Below, piece after piece: positions 19,500-27,166 of a DNA stretch of 54,372 nt. The stretch comes from Pirellulales bacterium. Lineage in GTDB: Bacteria; Planctomycetota; Planctomycetia; Pirellulales; JADZDJ01. Every line of letters starts with the position of its first letter. The stretch's first letter is position 1. The translations under genes were made by a program, and so were the position numbers. The stretch lies in the NCBI GenBank assembly GCA_035656635.1, contig DASRSD010000165.1, forward strand, positions 1 to 54,372, written 5' to 3'. Below the pieces are notes generated by a model. It worked only from the letters and a program-made list of their open reading frames with translations, was not told the DNA's origin and ran no database searches.

Positions 19500-19979
19500 A
19501 TGCAAGCAAAACTTGTTGTGGTTGAGCCAGACATTCAACCCGGTGAATACGATGTCACCTTGCCGCTAACCATTGGCCGGGGGCGTGAAGCGAAACTGAA
19601 ATTAGTTCACGCCCTGGTCAGCCGGCAGCACTGTGAATTATTTTTCGACCATGGTCATTTGATGGTTCGCGATTTGGGTTCGCTAAACGGCACGTTCGTT
19701 GGCGGACGCCGAATTGAAACTGCGCCGCTGTTATCGGGCGAATTGCTGACCATCGGCTCGGTCATTTTGCGCGTCCACTATGGAGAGCAATTAGAAGCGT
19801 TGCCGGGCGCGGCGGCGTCTTTTTGCGATGGCCAAGTGATGGTGGCGGCCGTCGACACCATTTCGCTGGAAGACACTTCCCAGGCCGCGCGCCTGATCGA
19901 CGATGACGACGATTTCGGCGATTCGTTCGACGCCGGTGATGGCGGCGGCACGGGCTTGTTCGATCCGCGAAACGACTGA
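19500..19979 (+). CDS. FHA-domain protein
   Basis: 159 aa. Residues about 5-95 are a forkhead-associated domain that binds phosphothreonine: 'LPLTIGRGREAKLKLVHALVSRQHCEL' pattern (here GRG, SRQH) and 'VRDLGSLNGTFVGGRRIE' contain the conserved Gly-Arg, Ser-x-x-His and Asn-Gly-Thr residues. The remaining tail is acidic and Gly-rich ('DDDDDFGDSFDAG') and probably unstructured. It is cytoplasmic. Such proteins usually read out Ser/Thr kinase signals; a kinase gene lies 9 kb away, but a direct partnership is only a guess. Confidence 0.93.
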   Translation: MQAKLVVVEPDIQPGEYDVTLPLTIGRGREAKLKLVHALVSRQHCELFFDHGHLMVRDLGSLNGTFVGGRRIETAPLLSGELLTIGSVILRVHYGEQLEALPGAAASFCDGQVMVAAVDTISLEDTSQAARLIDDDDDFGDSFDAGDGGGTGLFDPRND

Positions 19980-20007
19980 ACGCAAACAGGCCGCCGGCTA
20001 GGAAGCC

Positions 20008-20382
20008 ATGCTGTTATTCAAGAAGAAATTTCTCGACGCCATTCGCCAGGGACGGAAAACGCAAACCGTCCGCCTGTGGAAATGGCGCAAAATGAAACCG
20101 GGCCAACGCAGTTACATTCCCGGGGCGGGTTATATCCAGATCGGCGACGTCGATGAAGTCGCTTTGCCCGCACTCACTGAGGAAGATGCCCGTTTGGACG
20201 GTTTTAGTTCCGCCGCGGCCCTGCGACAGGAAATCGAACAGCTTTACCCCCACCAATTAGCCGCCGGCTACCGGGCCTTTCGCATCCGCTTCATGCTGCT
20301 GCCTCAGGAAGTGCAGCAGCAAATGCGGCTGGAAAAGAAAAAGTCGAAGTCCGTCAAGATCACTCCTTCATCTGCGCCTTGA
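20008..20382 (+). CDS. ASCH-domain protein
   Basis: 124 aa. 'FLDAIRQGRKTQTVRLWKW' contains the ASCH signature (G-x-K-x-x-T-x-R) at the start of the fold, followed by 'KPGQRSYIPGAGYIQIGDV'. ASCH domains are PUA-like RNA-binding or nucleotide-processing modules; some act as RNases or as amidohydrolases on modified nucleosides. The tail is basic ('LEKKKSKSVK'). The start has AGGA just upstream. Its 3' end overlaps the convergent aspartic protease gene by 23 bases. Function open. Confidence 0.8.
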   Translation: MLLFKKKFLDAIRQGRKTQTVRLWKWRKMKPGQRSYIPGAGYIQIGDVDEVALPALTEEDARLDGFSSAAALRQEIEQLYPHQLAAGYRAFRIRFMLLPQEVQQQMRLEKKKSKSVKITPSSAP

Positions 20383-20755
20383 CTCGCGCATGAGGAATAT
20401 TGGGACTTTCCGGGTTCACCGTGATCGATTGCCGACTGGGCGAGACGACTAAGTCCAGGTCTTCCATCGGAACGGCGCCAAGCAGCACTTCGTCACCCAG
20501 GACCAAAGCGCCAACAAAACAGGTACGGTTTTCAAAGGCCACGCGCACGGGTCCCACATAGGGCACCTTTTCTTTCCGCCCGTCCGCAAAACCAACCTCC
20601 CGTTCCGATTCTGTATCCAGCGCAAGCTGCACCGCCAAATGCCGTGGAATGCACAGCATTAAAGCGCCGGTGTCGGCCAATGCTTTGGTACGGATTGGCT
20701 TCAACTCGGGCTGTCGCGGATTGCTCAGCTGGATTTCGGCAAAGACGTGTCTCAT
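20360..20755 (-). CDS. clan AA aspartic protease (second copy in window)
   Basis: 131 aa from 'MRHVFAEIQLSNP'. The active-site motif is 'KALADTGALMLCIPRHLA'; the 'VGFADGRKEKVPYVGPVRVAF' segment is the flap region and 'EVLLGAVPMEDLDLVVSP' the closing part of the retropepsin-like fold. No signal peptide. An upstream in-frame ATG at 20794 is possible but would add residues unlike the family. It sits behind the DUF4160-DUF2442 pair on the same strand, about 70 bases after it, so the three may be one transcription unit. Confidence 0.75.
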   Translation of the reverse strand: MRHVFAEIQLSNPRQPELKPIRTKALADTGALMLCIPRHLAVQLALDTESEREVGFADGRKEKVPYVGPVRVAFENRTCFVGALVLGDEVLLGAVPMEDLDLVVSPSRQSITVNPESPNIPHARVKAQMKE

Positions 20756-20824
20756 GCTTCTATTCATTATCTTTGTAAAAATAGCCGTTCTCAAAGCGTA
20801 CTCGTCTACAAATGTACCAAGGTT

Positions 20825-21139
20825 TCATTTTTCCATGGGCCGGACAGAGCGATGTTTGGCTGAAGTATTGCTCCGATGATGCGCACTCACAAGCGGAAAT
20901 TTTTCCGGACTGCTTAACGATTCAACAGCCAAATCAACATCCAATTCAGGCCAGTAGAGATGGTGCGGGTTGGGAAGTTCGACATTCGTTAACCGGCCAA
21001 TGGTAGCATCGCGAAACCAAGGAAATTGGTCAAACGCAACGAAGTGCTCCACGTTTCGCAGCAGCAGCCAAAATCCATTCTTGGAAACGTTGGTAACTTC
21101 AACTGCTGAAGTGCTTTTCCCACGCTTTATGGATTTCAT
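20825..21139 (-). CDS. DUF2442 protein (pair partner of DUF4160, copy 1)
   Basis: 104 aa. The DUF2442 pattern is clear: 'FWLLLRNVEHFVAFDQFPWFRDAT' core words, 'NVELPNPHHLYWPELDVDLAVESL' at the end of the domain. Its start codon lies 41 bases inside the end of the DUF4160 gene, which indicates tight co-expression. DUF4160/DUF2442 pairs are widespread in accessory regions and behave in gene-neighbourhood terms like toxin-antitoxin pairs, though I know of no proven biochemistry. The C-terminal 25 residues are outside the domain. Confidence 0.85.
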   Translation of the reverse strand: MKSIKRGKSTSAVEVTNVSKNGFWLLLRNVEHFVAFDQFPWFRDATIGRLTNVELPNPHHLYWPELDVDLAVESLSSPEKFPLVSAHHRSNTSAKHRSVRPMEK

Positions 21140-21338
21140 CTTTATGATCCTTGACCAATTTCAATGCTGTCTTTAGTTGCCGGGCGGTTAGCCGATAATT
21201 TTGGGCCAACTCGACGCGCGGCTCCAACCAAAACTTAGCTTCTCCATCGGGATGCTGAACGTGTACGTGTATTCGCCGCTCTTCACGAGAGAAAAAGTAG
21301 AACCGATACGAGCCGTACCGAAAGATCGTAGGACTCAT
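21099..21338 (-). CDS. DUF4160 protein (copy 1)
   Basis: 79 aa, matching the family length. Family marks are 'YRFYFFSREERRIHVHVQ' and 'GEAKFWLEPRVELA', with the conserved His-x-His pair, then 'LTARQLKTALKLVKDHKDEI' and a C-terminal 'WEKHFSS'. It overlaps the DUF2442 gene by 41 bases. A paralogous pair in the same order is at 30722-31241. The exposed His pair suggests metal or nucleic-acid chemistry, but this is inference only. Confidence 0.88.
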   Translation of the reverse strand: MSPTIFRYGSYRFYFFSREERRIHVHVQHPDGEAKFWLEPRVELAQNYRLTARQLKTALKLVKDHKDEIHKAWEKHFSS

Positions 21339-21453
21339 GCCTACATCTTACTTCATAGAATCGGCCCAGAGCAATTGAATTCCGATGACCGGATCATCCC
21401 CCATGATGAACAAATCGAGTTGATGCCGCGCAGCTCCGGGCAAATTCCAAATT

Positions 21454-22911
21454 TCACTTCTGCGCAGGAACAGCCGCCGGCGAAGTTGTCATCGGCTCTT
21501 TCGCAGCTACCCAATCGCCGACGCTGGCCGGCCAATCGGCGCTGATCACCGTCGCTTTCTTATCCGGAACACAATACCGCACAACTTCGTGCCCCTTTGA
21601 ATTGGAAATCGGCCGGACAAATGCCAGTTCCGTCGCCGTTCGCCACAGGGGAACGCTCGCCAATTTTATGCTGTTTTGGCTGTCGGGCTCCGCCACCGCC
21701 TGCACGACCTGGGCCTCGCCCGTGGCAATGTCGAGAATTGAGACACGACCATCGTCGAAAGGAATGGAAAGGTATCGGGCGTCGGGACTCAATTCAAAAT
21801 ACTGCGCCGCATTGCCCAATGTTTGCATAGCGCTACGTGGCACCACACGAGTCAGCGTCGATTGCTTGCCTGGGTCGAAGCAAAACACTGTGGGCTGCAA
21901 ATCAAAGTCTTTCGCCGCAGCTGGCAAGGAAATTTCCACGGCGTCAAAGAAAATCCGTCCGTCTTTGGCTACCCGAACTCGCTGCAGTTGATTGTATAAG
22001 AAACCCGCTAAATCTTCGCGTCCTGGCAAATGCTCAGCGTCAATAAAATGGCCGCTCTCATCAGCGACTTGCTGTCGCACCAGAATTCCCACCATGATCT
22101 GCATTTGGTTTTCTTTCCAATCGGCTGGCGTGATGTAAATCACATATTTACCGTCCGGCGACCAATCGGGATATTCCGCGCCCCGCCCAACTTCACAACT
22201 TTTTCCTGACCCGTCCGTGGGCACGAGCAAAAGCTTCAACGGCTCTTGCTCATTTTCGCTCGGGCCTTGCTCGCTACTGGAAATCAACACTGCATCTCCC
22301 GTGGGCGAAACTCGCAAGCTTTGGACGCCATTTCCGGCATTGGGTCGACGATAAAGTAACGCTTCGGCGGTAGCGCCGGCGTGGCTGACGGCATAAATTT
22401 GAATCGCATCTTCCACAATCGCTAACTCAGCGAATGCTTTCTGGCCTTCGTGATCGAGTTTGGCGGTCAGTGTTGCGGTCGACTTTGTGCTGTCACGCAA
22501 ATTCATCAGCGCCATCGTCAATTGCATGTTGGTCAACGCTAGTTGTTTCTTTGCATCGTCGATGAATATCGACCATCCGTGGCTGGCCGCCAATAATTCG
22601 GCGTGCACAGTGTCGACGTTTTTGCTGGCCGCCGCTGCTTCCTCCGGAAAGGCCTGGCTGGCCTCCGCCCAAGTTTTGAATTCGCGCTGGGTGCTGACCA
22701 TCACGCGCTTGGAATCGGGCAGCCACGCCACGCATTTCACGTCGGGCACCAATAGCGATGACAGCTTTCCGGAAACATCACATAAGTGTAGACCGTCGTC
22801 TCCTAAGATTGCCGCCTGTGTGCCATCGGGCGACCACACCACTCGTTGGGCCACACAGCCGTCGACTAATATTGCCGCCAGCAAACAAGCGACACGAAGA
22901 GGATTGCGCAT
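21454..22911 (-). CDS. beta-propeller (TolB/PD40-like) lipoprotein
   Basis: 485 aa with a lipoprotein signal ('ACLLAAILVDGCVAQ'). Short propeller blades can be seen: 'VVWSPDGTQAAILGDDG', 'CVAWLPDSKRVMVS', 'LRVSPTGDAVLISSS', 'YPDWSPDGKYVIYITP' and 'FELSPDARYLSIPFDDGR', each with the S-P-D-G/A type turn of PD40/WD40-like repeats. It starts right at the stop codon of the putative anti-sigma gene with GGAGG five bases upstream, so the two are coupled. It is probably anchored in the envelope and could sense or be controlled with the sigma factor upstream. Confidence 0.85.
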   Translation of the reverse strand: MRNPLRVACLLAAILVDGCVAQRVVWSPDGTQAAILGDDGLHLCDVSGKLSSLLVPDVKCVAWLPDSKRVMVSTQREFKTWAEASQAFPEEAAAASKNVDTVHAELLAASHGWSIFIDDAKKQLALTNMQLTMALMNLRDSTKSTATLTAKLDHEGQKAFAELAIVEDAIQIYAVSHAGATAEALLYRRPNAGNGVQSLRVSPTGDAVLISSSEQGPSENEQEPLKLLLVPTDGSGKSCEVGRGAEYPDWSPDGKYVIYITPADWKENQMQIMVGILVRQQVADESGHFIDAEHLPGREDLAGFLYNQLQRVRVAKDGRIFFDAVEISLPAAAKDFDLQPTVFCFDPGKQSTLTRVVPRSAMQTLGNAAQYFELSPDARYLSIPFDDGRVSILDIATGEAQVVQAVAEPDSQNSIKLASVPLWRTATELAFVRPISNSKGHEVVRYCVPDKKATVISADWPASVGDWVAAKEPMTTSPAAVPAQK

Positions 22912-22912
22912 T

Positions 22913-23440
22913 TCAGCCTCCGGTTGGATGATACAGAATCATTAAATCTTTAAGTGCGTAATTCGATGGCTGCTCAGGACGATCGGCAATTTGTTGGACC
23001 ATCGCCCGCCGCCATGCCAGCGAGCCAAAATTCCGCACGGCGGCAATGGGACGCTCTGCGGTGCCCAGTGCCGGTTTTTGATTGCCGCTGGCAGCGGCGG
23101 TTGCATTAGGCTGACGTTGTGTTTGGCTGCCTGCAAAAAATCCAAGCGTCAAGCAAGCGGCCAGTGCCGCAGCCCAAGTTGCCCCTTTCCGCATGCGTGT
23201 GCGCCGCTGTGCAGTTTGCAACCGACGGCGGGGAAAAACGGGGATCGCGGCGAGGGCCAGCGTGGAGTTTCGATTGAGAATCGCACGCCGGGCCAAACCG
23301 ACAACGCTTTGCCACTGCACCAGTTGGGCGCCGGCGACAGCGTCTTTTTCCACGTAGGCTTCGACGAGCGCCATTACTTCCGGCGGCGCGACGTCCAATG
23401 CGTAATCGATCAATAGCGGCTCGATTTTTTGCAGATCCAT
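22913..23440 (-). CDS. putative membrane anti-sigma factor
   Basis: 175 aa, directly behind the ECF sigma gene (7-bp gap) and overlapping the lipoprotein gene's ribosome site. An N-terminal helical region ('IEPLLIDYALDVAPPEVMALVE') of the kind that grips a sigma factor is followed by one membrane helix near residues 90-105 ('TWAAALAACLTLGFFAG') and a short extracytoplasmic tail. No HxxxCxxC zinc motif is present, so it is not a classical ZAS protein; the call rests on position and topology. Confidence 0.7.
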   Translation of the reverse strand: MDLQKIEPLLIDYALDVAPPEVMALVEAYVEKDAVAGAQLVQWQSVVGLARRAILNRNSTLALAAIPVFPRRRLQTAQRRTRMRKGATWAAALAACLTLGFFAGSQTQRQPNATAAASGNQKPALGTAERPIAAVRNFGSLAWRRAMVQQIADRPEQPSNYALKDLMILYHPTGG

Positions 23441-23447
23441 ATCAACC

Positions 23448-23927
23448 TCACTTTTTCAGCACATCTCGCAATAAGCGCAGGGCGTTGTGCAGCCGAGAGC
23501 GCACCGTGCCGACAGGAATTTCCAACACCGCCGCAATTTCGTCATAGGAAAGGTCGTCTCGCAAGCGCAGCTCCAAGGTTTCCCGCATGGGTTGTGGTAG
23601 TTGCGCAATGGCCGCGTGCATTTGTGCCAGCGCATCATCGTTTTCCATCGCAGGCGTGGCTGCCATGTCCGTTAGGGTTTGTTTTGGCGCGAGCTTGGCG
23701 CGCCGCAGCGCCGTCAAACCGACGTGCCGGGCAATGCCGAATAAAAACGCCCGCGGCGATTCGACTCGTTGCCAGGCATTGTTTCGGGCCAACAGCCGCA
23801 GGAAAGTTTCTTGCAGCAAATCCTCCACCGGCGCACACTTGCCAAAGTTGCGCTCTAAATAGCGCGACAGCGCGGGGGCATGGTCGCGATAGATGGCCTC
23901 GATTTCAGCCATTTGGCTGTCTGCCAT
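23448..23927 (-). CDS. ECF RNA polymerase sigma factor (sigma-70 family)
   Basis: 159 aa with the two ECF regions: sigma2 in residues about 8-75 ('IYRDHAPALSRYLERNFG', 'DLLQETFLRLLARN', 'RAFLFGIARH') and sigma4 in about 100-155 ('LPQPMRETLELRLRDDLSY', 'EIAAVLEIPVGTVRSRLHNAL'). It heads a three-gene unit with a putative anti-sigma factor and a propeller lipoprotein, the usual arrangement for an envelope-sensing switch. It may drive its own operon; I cannot define the promoter motif by eye. Confidence 0.93.
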   Translation of the reverse strand: MADSQMAEIEAIYRDHAPALSRYLERNFGKCAPVEDLLQETFLRLLARNNAWQRVESPRAFLFGIARHVGLTALRRAKLAPKQTLTDMAATPAMENDDALAQMHAAIAQLPQPMRETLELRLRDDLSYDEIAAVLEIPVGTVRSRLHNALRLLRDVLKK

Positions 23928-24089
23928 GTGGAAGTTCCCTCTTCGAACACGGTCGCCTGCTACTTATACGTCGCGCAGAGCTTGAAAAAGTTCATTCTGC
24001 CCAGGCAAGCGGTCCGATGCGAGCGCGCTGCCAGCGAAGAAAGCTTCGCAATAATGCTAGATTGCCGGCCACTGTTTGATCGGCGGGCT

Positions 24090-25394
24090 TCATTTTTTTT
24101 CAATGGTCTTCGGCTCGTACGGGTGAGTGCGCTTGCGAAGCACCTCGGCTTTGAGAATTCGGTCCGGCTGCACCCCGGAAGCATGTTCTTTTTCCCAGGT
24201 GGGATCAATTCGTTGCAGTTTTGGCAGTACATCCAAGCCTTCTATCACACGCCCGAACACGGTATGTATGCCATCTAAAGTTGGCGCGGGTGCGAAGGTA
24301 ATAAAAAACTGAGAACCACCGGAATCGGGCGCCGACGTGTGGGCCATGCTGAGCGTGCCCAGAAAATGGTCGCGATGGTTGGGCAGTTTGCATTCGTCGG
24401 CAATGGTGTAACCGGGGCCGCCGCTGCCAATGTAAGCTTGATTTTTCGCCGCGTCTTTACTCAACGGATCGCCGCCTTGGGCCATAAATCCGGGCAACAC
24501 GCGGTGGAATTGGGTGCCGTCGTAAAGTTTTTTTTCCACCAAACTGATGAAATTCGCCACGGTGTTGGGGGCTTCGTTCTCAAACAGCTCCAGCACAATA
24601 TCTCCCCGAGTCGTGTGCAATTTCACACGCGGCAAATCGTCGACCTTTGCTTCAGCCTGACGGAGTTTTTGTTCCTGCTGCCACAGCGGTCGGTAGTGTT
24701 CAATTTCTCCGGCCAATATTTGTACACCAGACTCGTTGGGGATTTTTCCGTCTCCCAGCGCTTCCAAATATTTTTTCGCGTCGTCCAAACGCATTGTGGC
24801 GAAAGCCGCCGTTGCCGCGATGCGATAAATACTTTTGTCGGGATAGTGATGTTCGATCAGCAGTTTCGCAAGCCGCAGAGCTTCCTCGTAATTGTCGGTG
24901 CGTAGCGCGCCGACCGCTACGTTGTACAAAAACTGCGTAAGCTCGGGGTCTTGATCGTTCGCCGCGTAAGCCTTTTCGGCAGCAATCTGCAACTTGGAGA
25001 GAATGGCCTCGGCTCGACTCGCCAGCATGGCATATTGCGGTTCCAGGGAATTCCGCTGTTCCGGCCCGCTAAATCGAATCTGCGATTGCATATCGGCAAC
25101 CTCAACCAGCGAGGCCCGCCATTGATCCAGCAGCTTGCGGTAATCTGCACCGGCATCCGTTGAGGCGCCACTTTCCGCCGTGGCTTCGCCTTGCTTGGCA
25201 CTTTCGGCTGTCTCCATATTGGCGCTCTTGGCCGCCGGCGCTTGCTTTTCAGTTTTGCCGGCTGCAGTGGCCGGCTTTCTATCGTTTTCGGCGGCGTGGA
25301 GCAGACATGCTCCGCACAGCAAAAGCACCGCTGCGAAAATAATCGTTTTGCTCCGCTGGCACACGTAAGTGAAAGGAGCTGCTTTCGGCATCAT
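24090..25394 (-). CDS. secreted cyclophilin-type peptidyl-prolyl isomerase
   Basis: About 434 aa. The N-terminus has a hydrophobic segment ('TIIFAAVLLLCGACLLHAAEN') that serves as a signal peptide or lipoprotein signal, then an Ala/Glu-rich linker and a helical region of about 130 residues that looks tetratricopeptide-like ('EALRLAKLLIEHHYPD'). The C-terminal 170 residues are a cyclophilin: 'HTTRGDIVLELFENEAPNTV', 'FHRVLPGFMAQGGDP', 'SMAHTSAPDSGGSQFFIT' and 'HTVFGRVIEG'. The catalytic Arg (FHRV) is present. Several in-frame ATGs at the start make the first residue uncertain. Extracytoplasmic protein folding is the likely role. Confidence 0.92.
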   Translation of the reverse strand: MMPKAAPFTYVCQRSKTIIFAAVLLLCGACLLHAAENDRKPATAAGKTEKQAPAAKSANMETAESAKQGEATAESGASTDAGADYRKLLDQWRASLVEVADMQSQIRFSGPEQRNSLEPQYAMLASRAEAILSKLQIAAEKAYAANDQDPELTQFLYNVAVGALRTDNYEEALRLAKLLIEHHYPDKSIYRIAATAAFATMRLDDAKKYLEALGDGKIPNESGVQILAGEIEHYRPLWQQEQKLRQAEAKVDDLPRVKLHTTRGDIVLELFENEAPNTVANFISLVEKKLYDGTQFHRVLPGFMAQGGDPLSKDAAKNQAYIGSGGPGYTIADECKLPNHRDHFLGTLSMAHTSAPDSGGSQFFITFAPAPTLDGIHTVFGRVIEGLDVLPKLQRIDPTWEKEHASGVQPDRILKAEVLRKRTHPYEPKTIEKK

Positions 25395-25514
25395 CGAAAT
25401 CATCAGAATGTCAGAATTGCTTGAATTGTGTTCGGTGACCATGTGATGGCGGATCTTCTCCTTCTAGCGTACCATAACCTTAGCCCCATCTGCACGCGAT
25501 TAGAGGTTCAATTC

Positions 25515-26129
25515 GTGCCGAACAAATCATCGAAATCCGCAGCACAGTCGCCGACAACCATGTCGCCGCCGCGAATTATTGGCGGCTCACTGCGCGGACG
25601 AAAATTGTTGTTCACCGGCGATCCGCGCACTCGACCCATGAAAGATCGGGTGCGCGAAGCGATGTTCAATCTTTTGGGCCACGCGGTGAAGGGAAAGCAT
25701 GCCATCGATTTGTTTGCCGGCACCGGCGCACTGGGTTTGGAAGCCATTAGCCGCGGCGCCGTCAGCGCTACATTGGTGGAACGGCACTTTCCCACCGCCG
25801 ACATTATCCGCCAAAATGCGGCCGTCTTGGGGGTGGAATCGCAATGCACCATTCTGCCGACCAACACGCTGTTGTGGCCCCAGCGCTGGCCGGAATTGCC
25901 CGCGGTGCCCTGGGTGGTATTTTGCTCCCCACCGTACGATTTTTATGTACAACAAAGCGGCGAAATGCTGGCCTTAATAACGGGGTTGATCCAGCGCGCC
26001 TCGCCACACAGCATTTTCTGCGTGGAGGCGGATGTCCGATTCGATTTCAGCCAACTGCCCGATGCCCAGCAGTGGGATGTGCGCAGTTACCCGCCCGCCG
26101 TGGTTGGAATTTGGGAAAAGCATGCGTAG
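25515..26129 (+). CDS. rsmD: 16S rRNA (guanine-966 N2)-methyltransferase
   Basis: Methylates G966 of 16S rRNA. 'PRIIGGSLRGRKLLF', 'TRPMKDRVREAMFNLLG', the SAM loop 'AIDLFAGTGALGLEAISRGA' and the catalytic 'CSPPYDFY' are all family hallmarks. I start at a GTG that follows AGAGG by eight bases, giving 204 aa with a short basic N-terminal tail; ATG at 25560 would begin just before the conserved core. It is divergent from the cyclophilin gene. Very sure of family. Confidence 0.92.
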   Translation: MPNKSSKSAAQSPTTMSPPRIIGGSLRGRKLLFTGDPRTRPMKDRVREAMFNLLGHAVKGKHAIDLFAGTGALGLEAISRGAVSATLVERHFPTADIIRQNAAVLGVESQCTILPTNTLLWPQRWPELPAVPWVVFCSPPYDFYVQQSGEMLALITGLIQRASPHSIFCVEADVRFDFSQLPDAQQWDVRSYPPAVVGIWEKHA

Positions 26130-26172
26130 CGAATGCTACCGTGCAATAAACGTTGCGGCGCTGTGCTTCGCA

Positions 26173-27150
26173 CTACCACGAATGGATCCATGCGGCCAGC
26201 GGCTGCTCCACCAAGCACCACAAAAGCGAGCCGAAAAACACGATTGCTGTCGGCTGAATTCTCGCCATCACTCGTTTCGCCGGTGCTGCTGGTTTAATCA
26301 GCGACCAAATATTCGCCGCGCCGCCAATCACCAATACCGCTTGCCAACCCAAGAATGCGCCCACGGCATATAACGCCAGCGTGCTATTCCACAAGCCCAA
26401 TTCGCGCGGACGCTGCAAACCCATTTGATTCAGAATTGCCAACCGCATTACCACCGCGGTCAGCATGCCCACGAAGGCCGTGGCCAAAGCCCGTATACTG
26501 ATCCATTCTTCGCTCGCGGAGGCATGCCATAGCGGAAATGCCTGCACCTGCGGCCAAAACATGGCAATCAAAATTCCGCCCGCCGCAGGCCATGTAATTA
26601 ACCGCCGCGGCAAGTTATTCCCATCGACATCGATCAGCAGCGCTGCCAGCAACGGGCAAAGCAGCAACAAATGAAACACATATTGCCAGACAAATTGTGC
26701 GGTCTGCCCGCCAGCTTCCGTTGCCTTGGACGCCGTGGCTTCCGATGGGCTGCTATCCTGCGCATCGGCTGCGCGATTGCTTTTTTGCCTGGCTGCCTGA
26801 ATCGCAGCGGTATCGGCAGCCTCCCAAGCCAGCTGTTGCGGTCGCGCCCAGTCGGTCCAACCCAGCGTCAAGAACATCAAGCCGACGGCTAATTCCACGA
26901 GCGGATAGCGCGGAGAAATTGCCGCCCTACAATCGCGACACCTTCCGCGCAACCACAGCCAGCCGAAAATCGGCACGTTATCGTACCAACGAATCGGATG
27001 GCCGCACCGGGGACATTGTGAACCCGGCCGCTGCAAACTCAGACCCCGCGGCAAGCGGTAAATTACCACATTCAAAAAACTACCAATGATCGCGCCCAGC
27101 ACGAACAGCCACGTTAGCAGGAACCACAATCGAATTTCCATGTCGTTCAT
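26173..27150 (-). CDS. prepilin-peptidase-like membrane protein lacking the GxGD motif
   Basis: 325 aa, multi-pass membrane protein of the A24 family. The N-terminal part keeps the zinc/methylation module: '[14 protein letters not shown]', '[15 protein letters not shown]' and '[19 protein letters not shown]'. The first catalytic Asp is kept in '[14 protein letters not shown]'. The second, normally in GxGDxKLxAAxGAxLGW, is not: the sequence reads '[20 protein letters not shown]', with Asn at the Asp position. A long insertion ('[17 protein letters not shown]') separates helices. The enzyme may be unable to cleave prepilins. 16 bases behind the UbiD-type gene on the same strand. Confidence 0.82.
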   Translation of the reverse strand: MNDMEIRLWFLLTWLFVLGAIIGSFLNVVIYRLPRGLSLQRPGSQCPRCGHPIRWYDNVPIFGWLWLRGRCRDCRAAISPRYPLVELAVGLMFLTLGWTDWARPQQLAWEAADTAAIQAARQKSNRAADAQDSSPSEATASKATEAGGQTAQFVWQYVFHLLLLCPLLAALLIDVDGNNLPRRLITWPAAGGILIAMFWPQVQAFPLWHASASEEWISIRALATAFVGMLTAVVMRLAILNQMGLQRPRELGLWNSTLALYAVGAFLGWQAVLVIGGAANIWSLIKPAAPAKRVMARIQPTAIVFFGSLLWCLVEQPLAAWIHSW

Positions 27151-27166
27151 TTTAACATCTTCGCCG

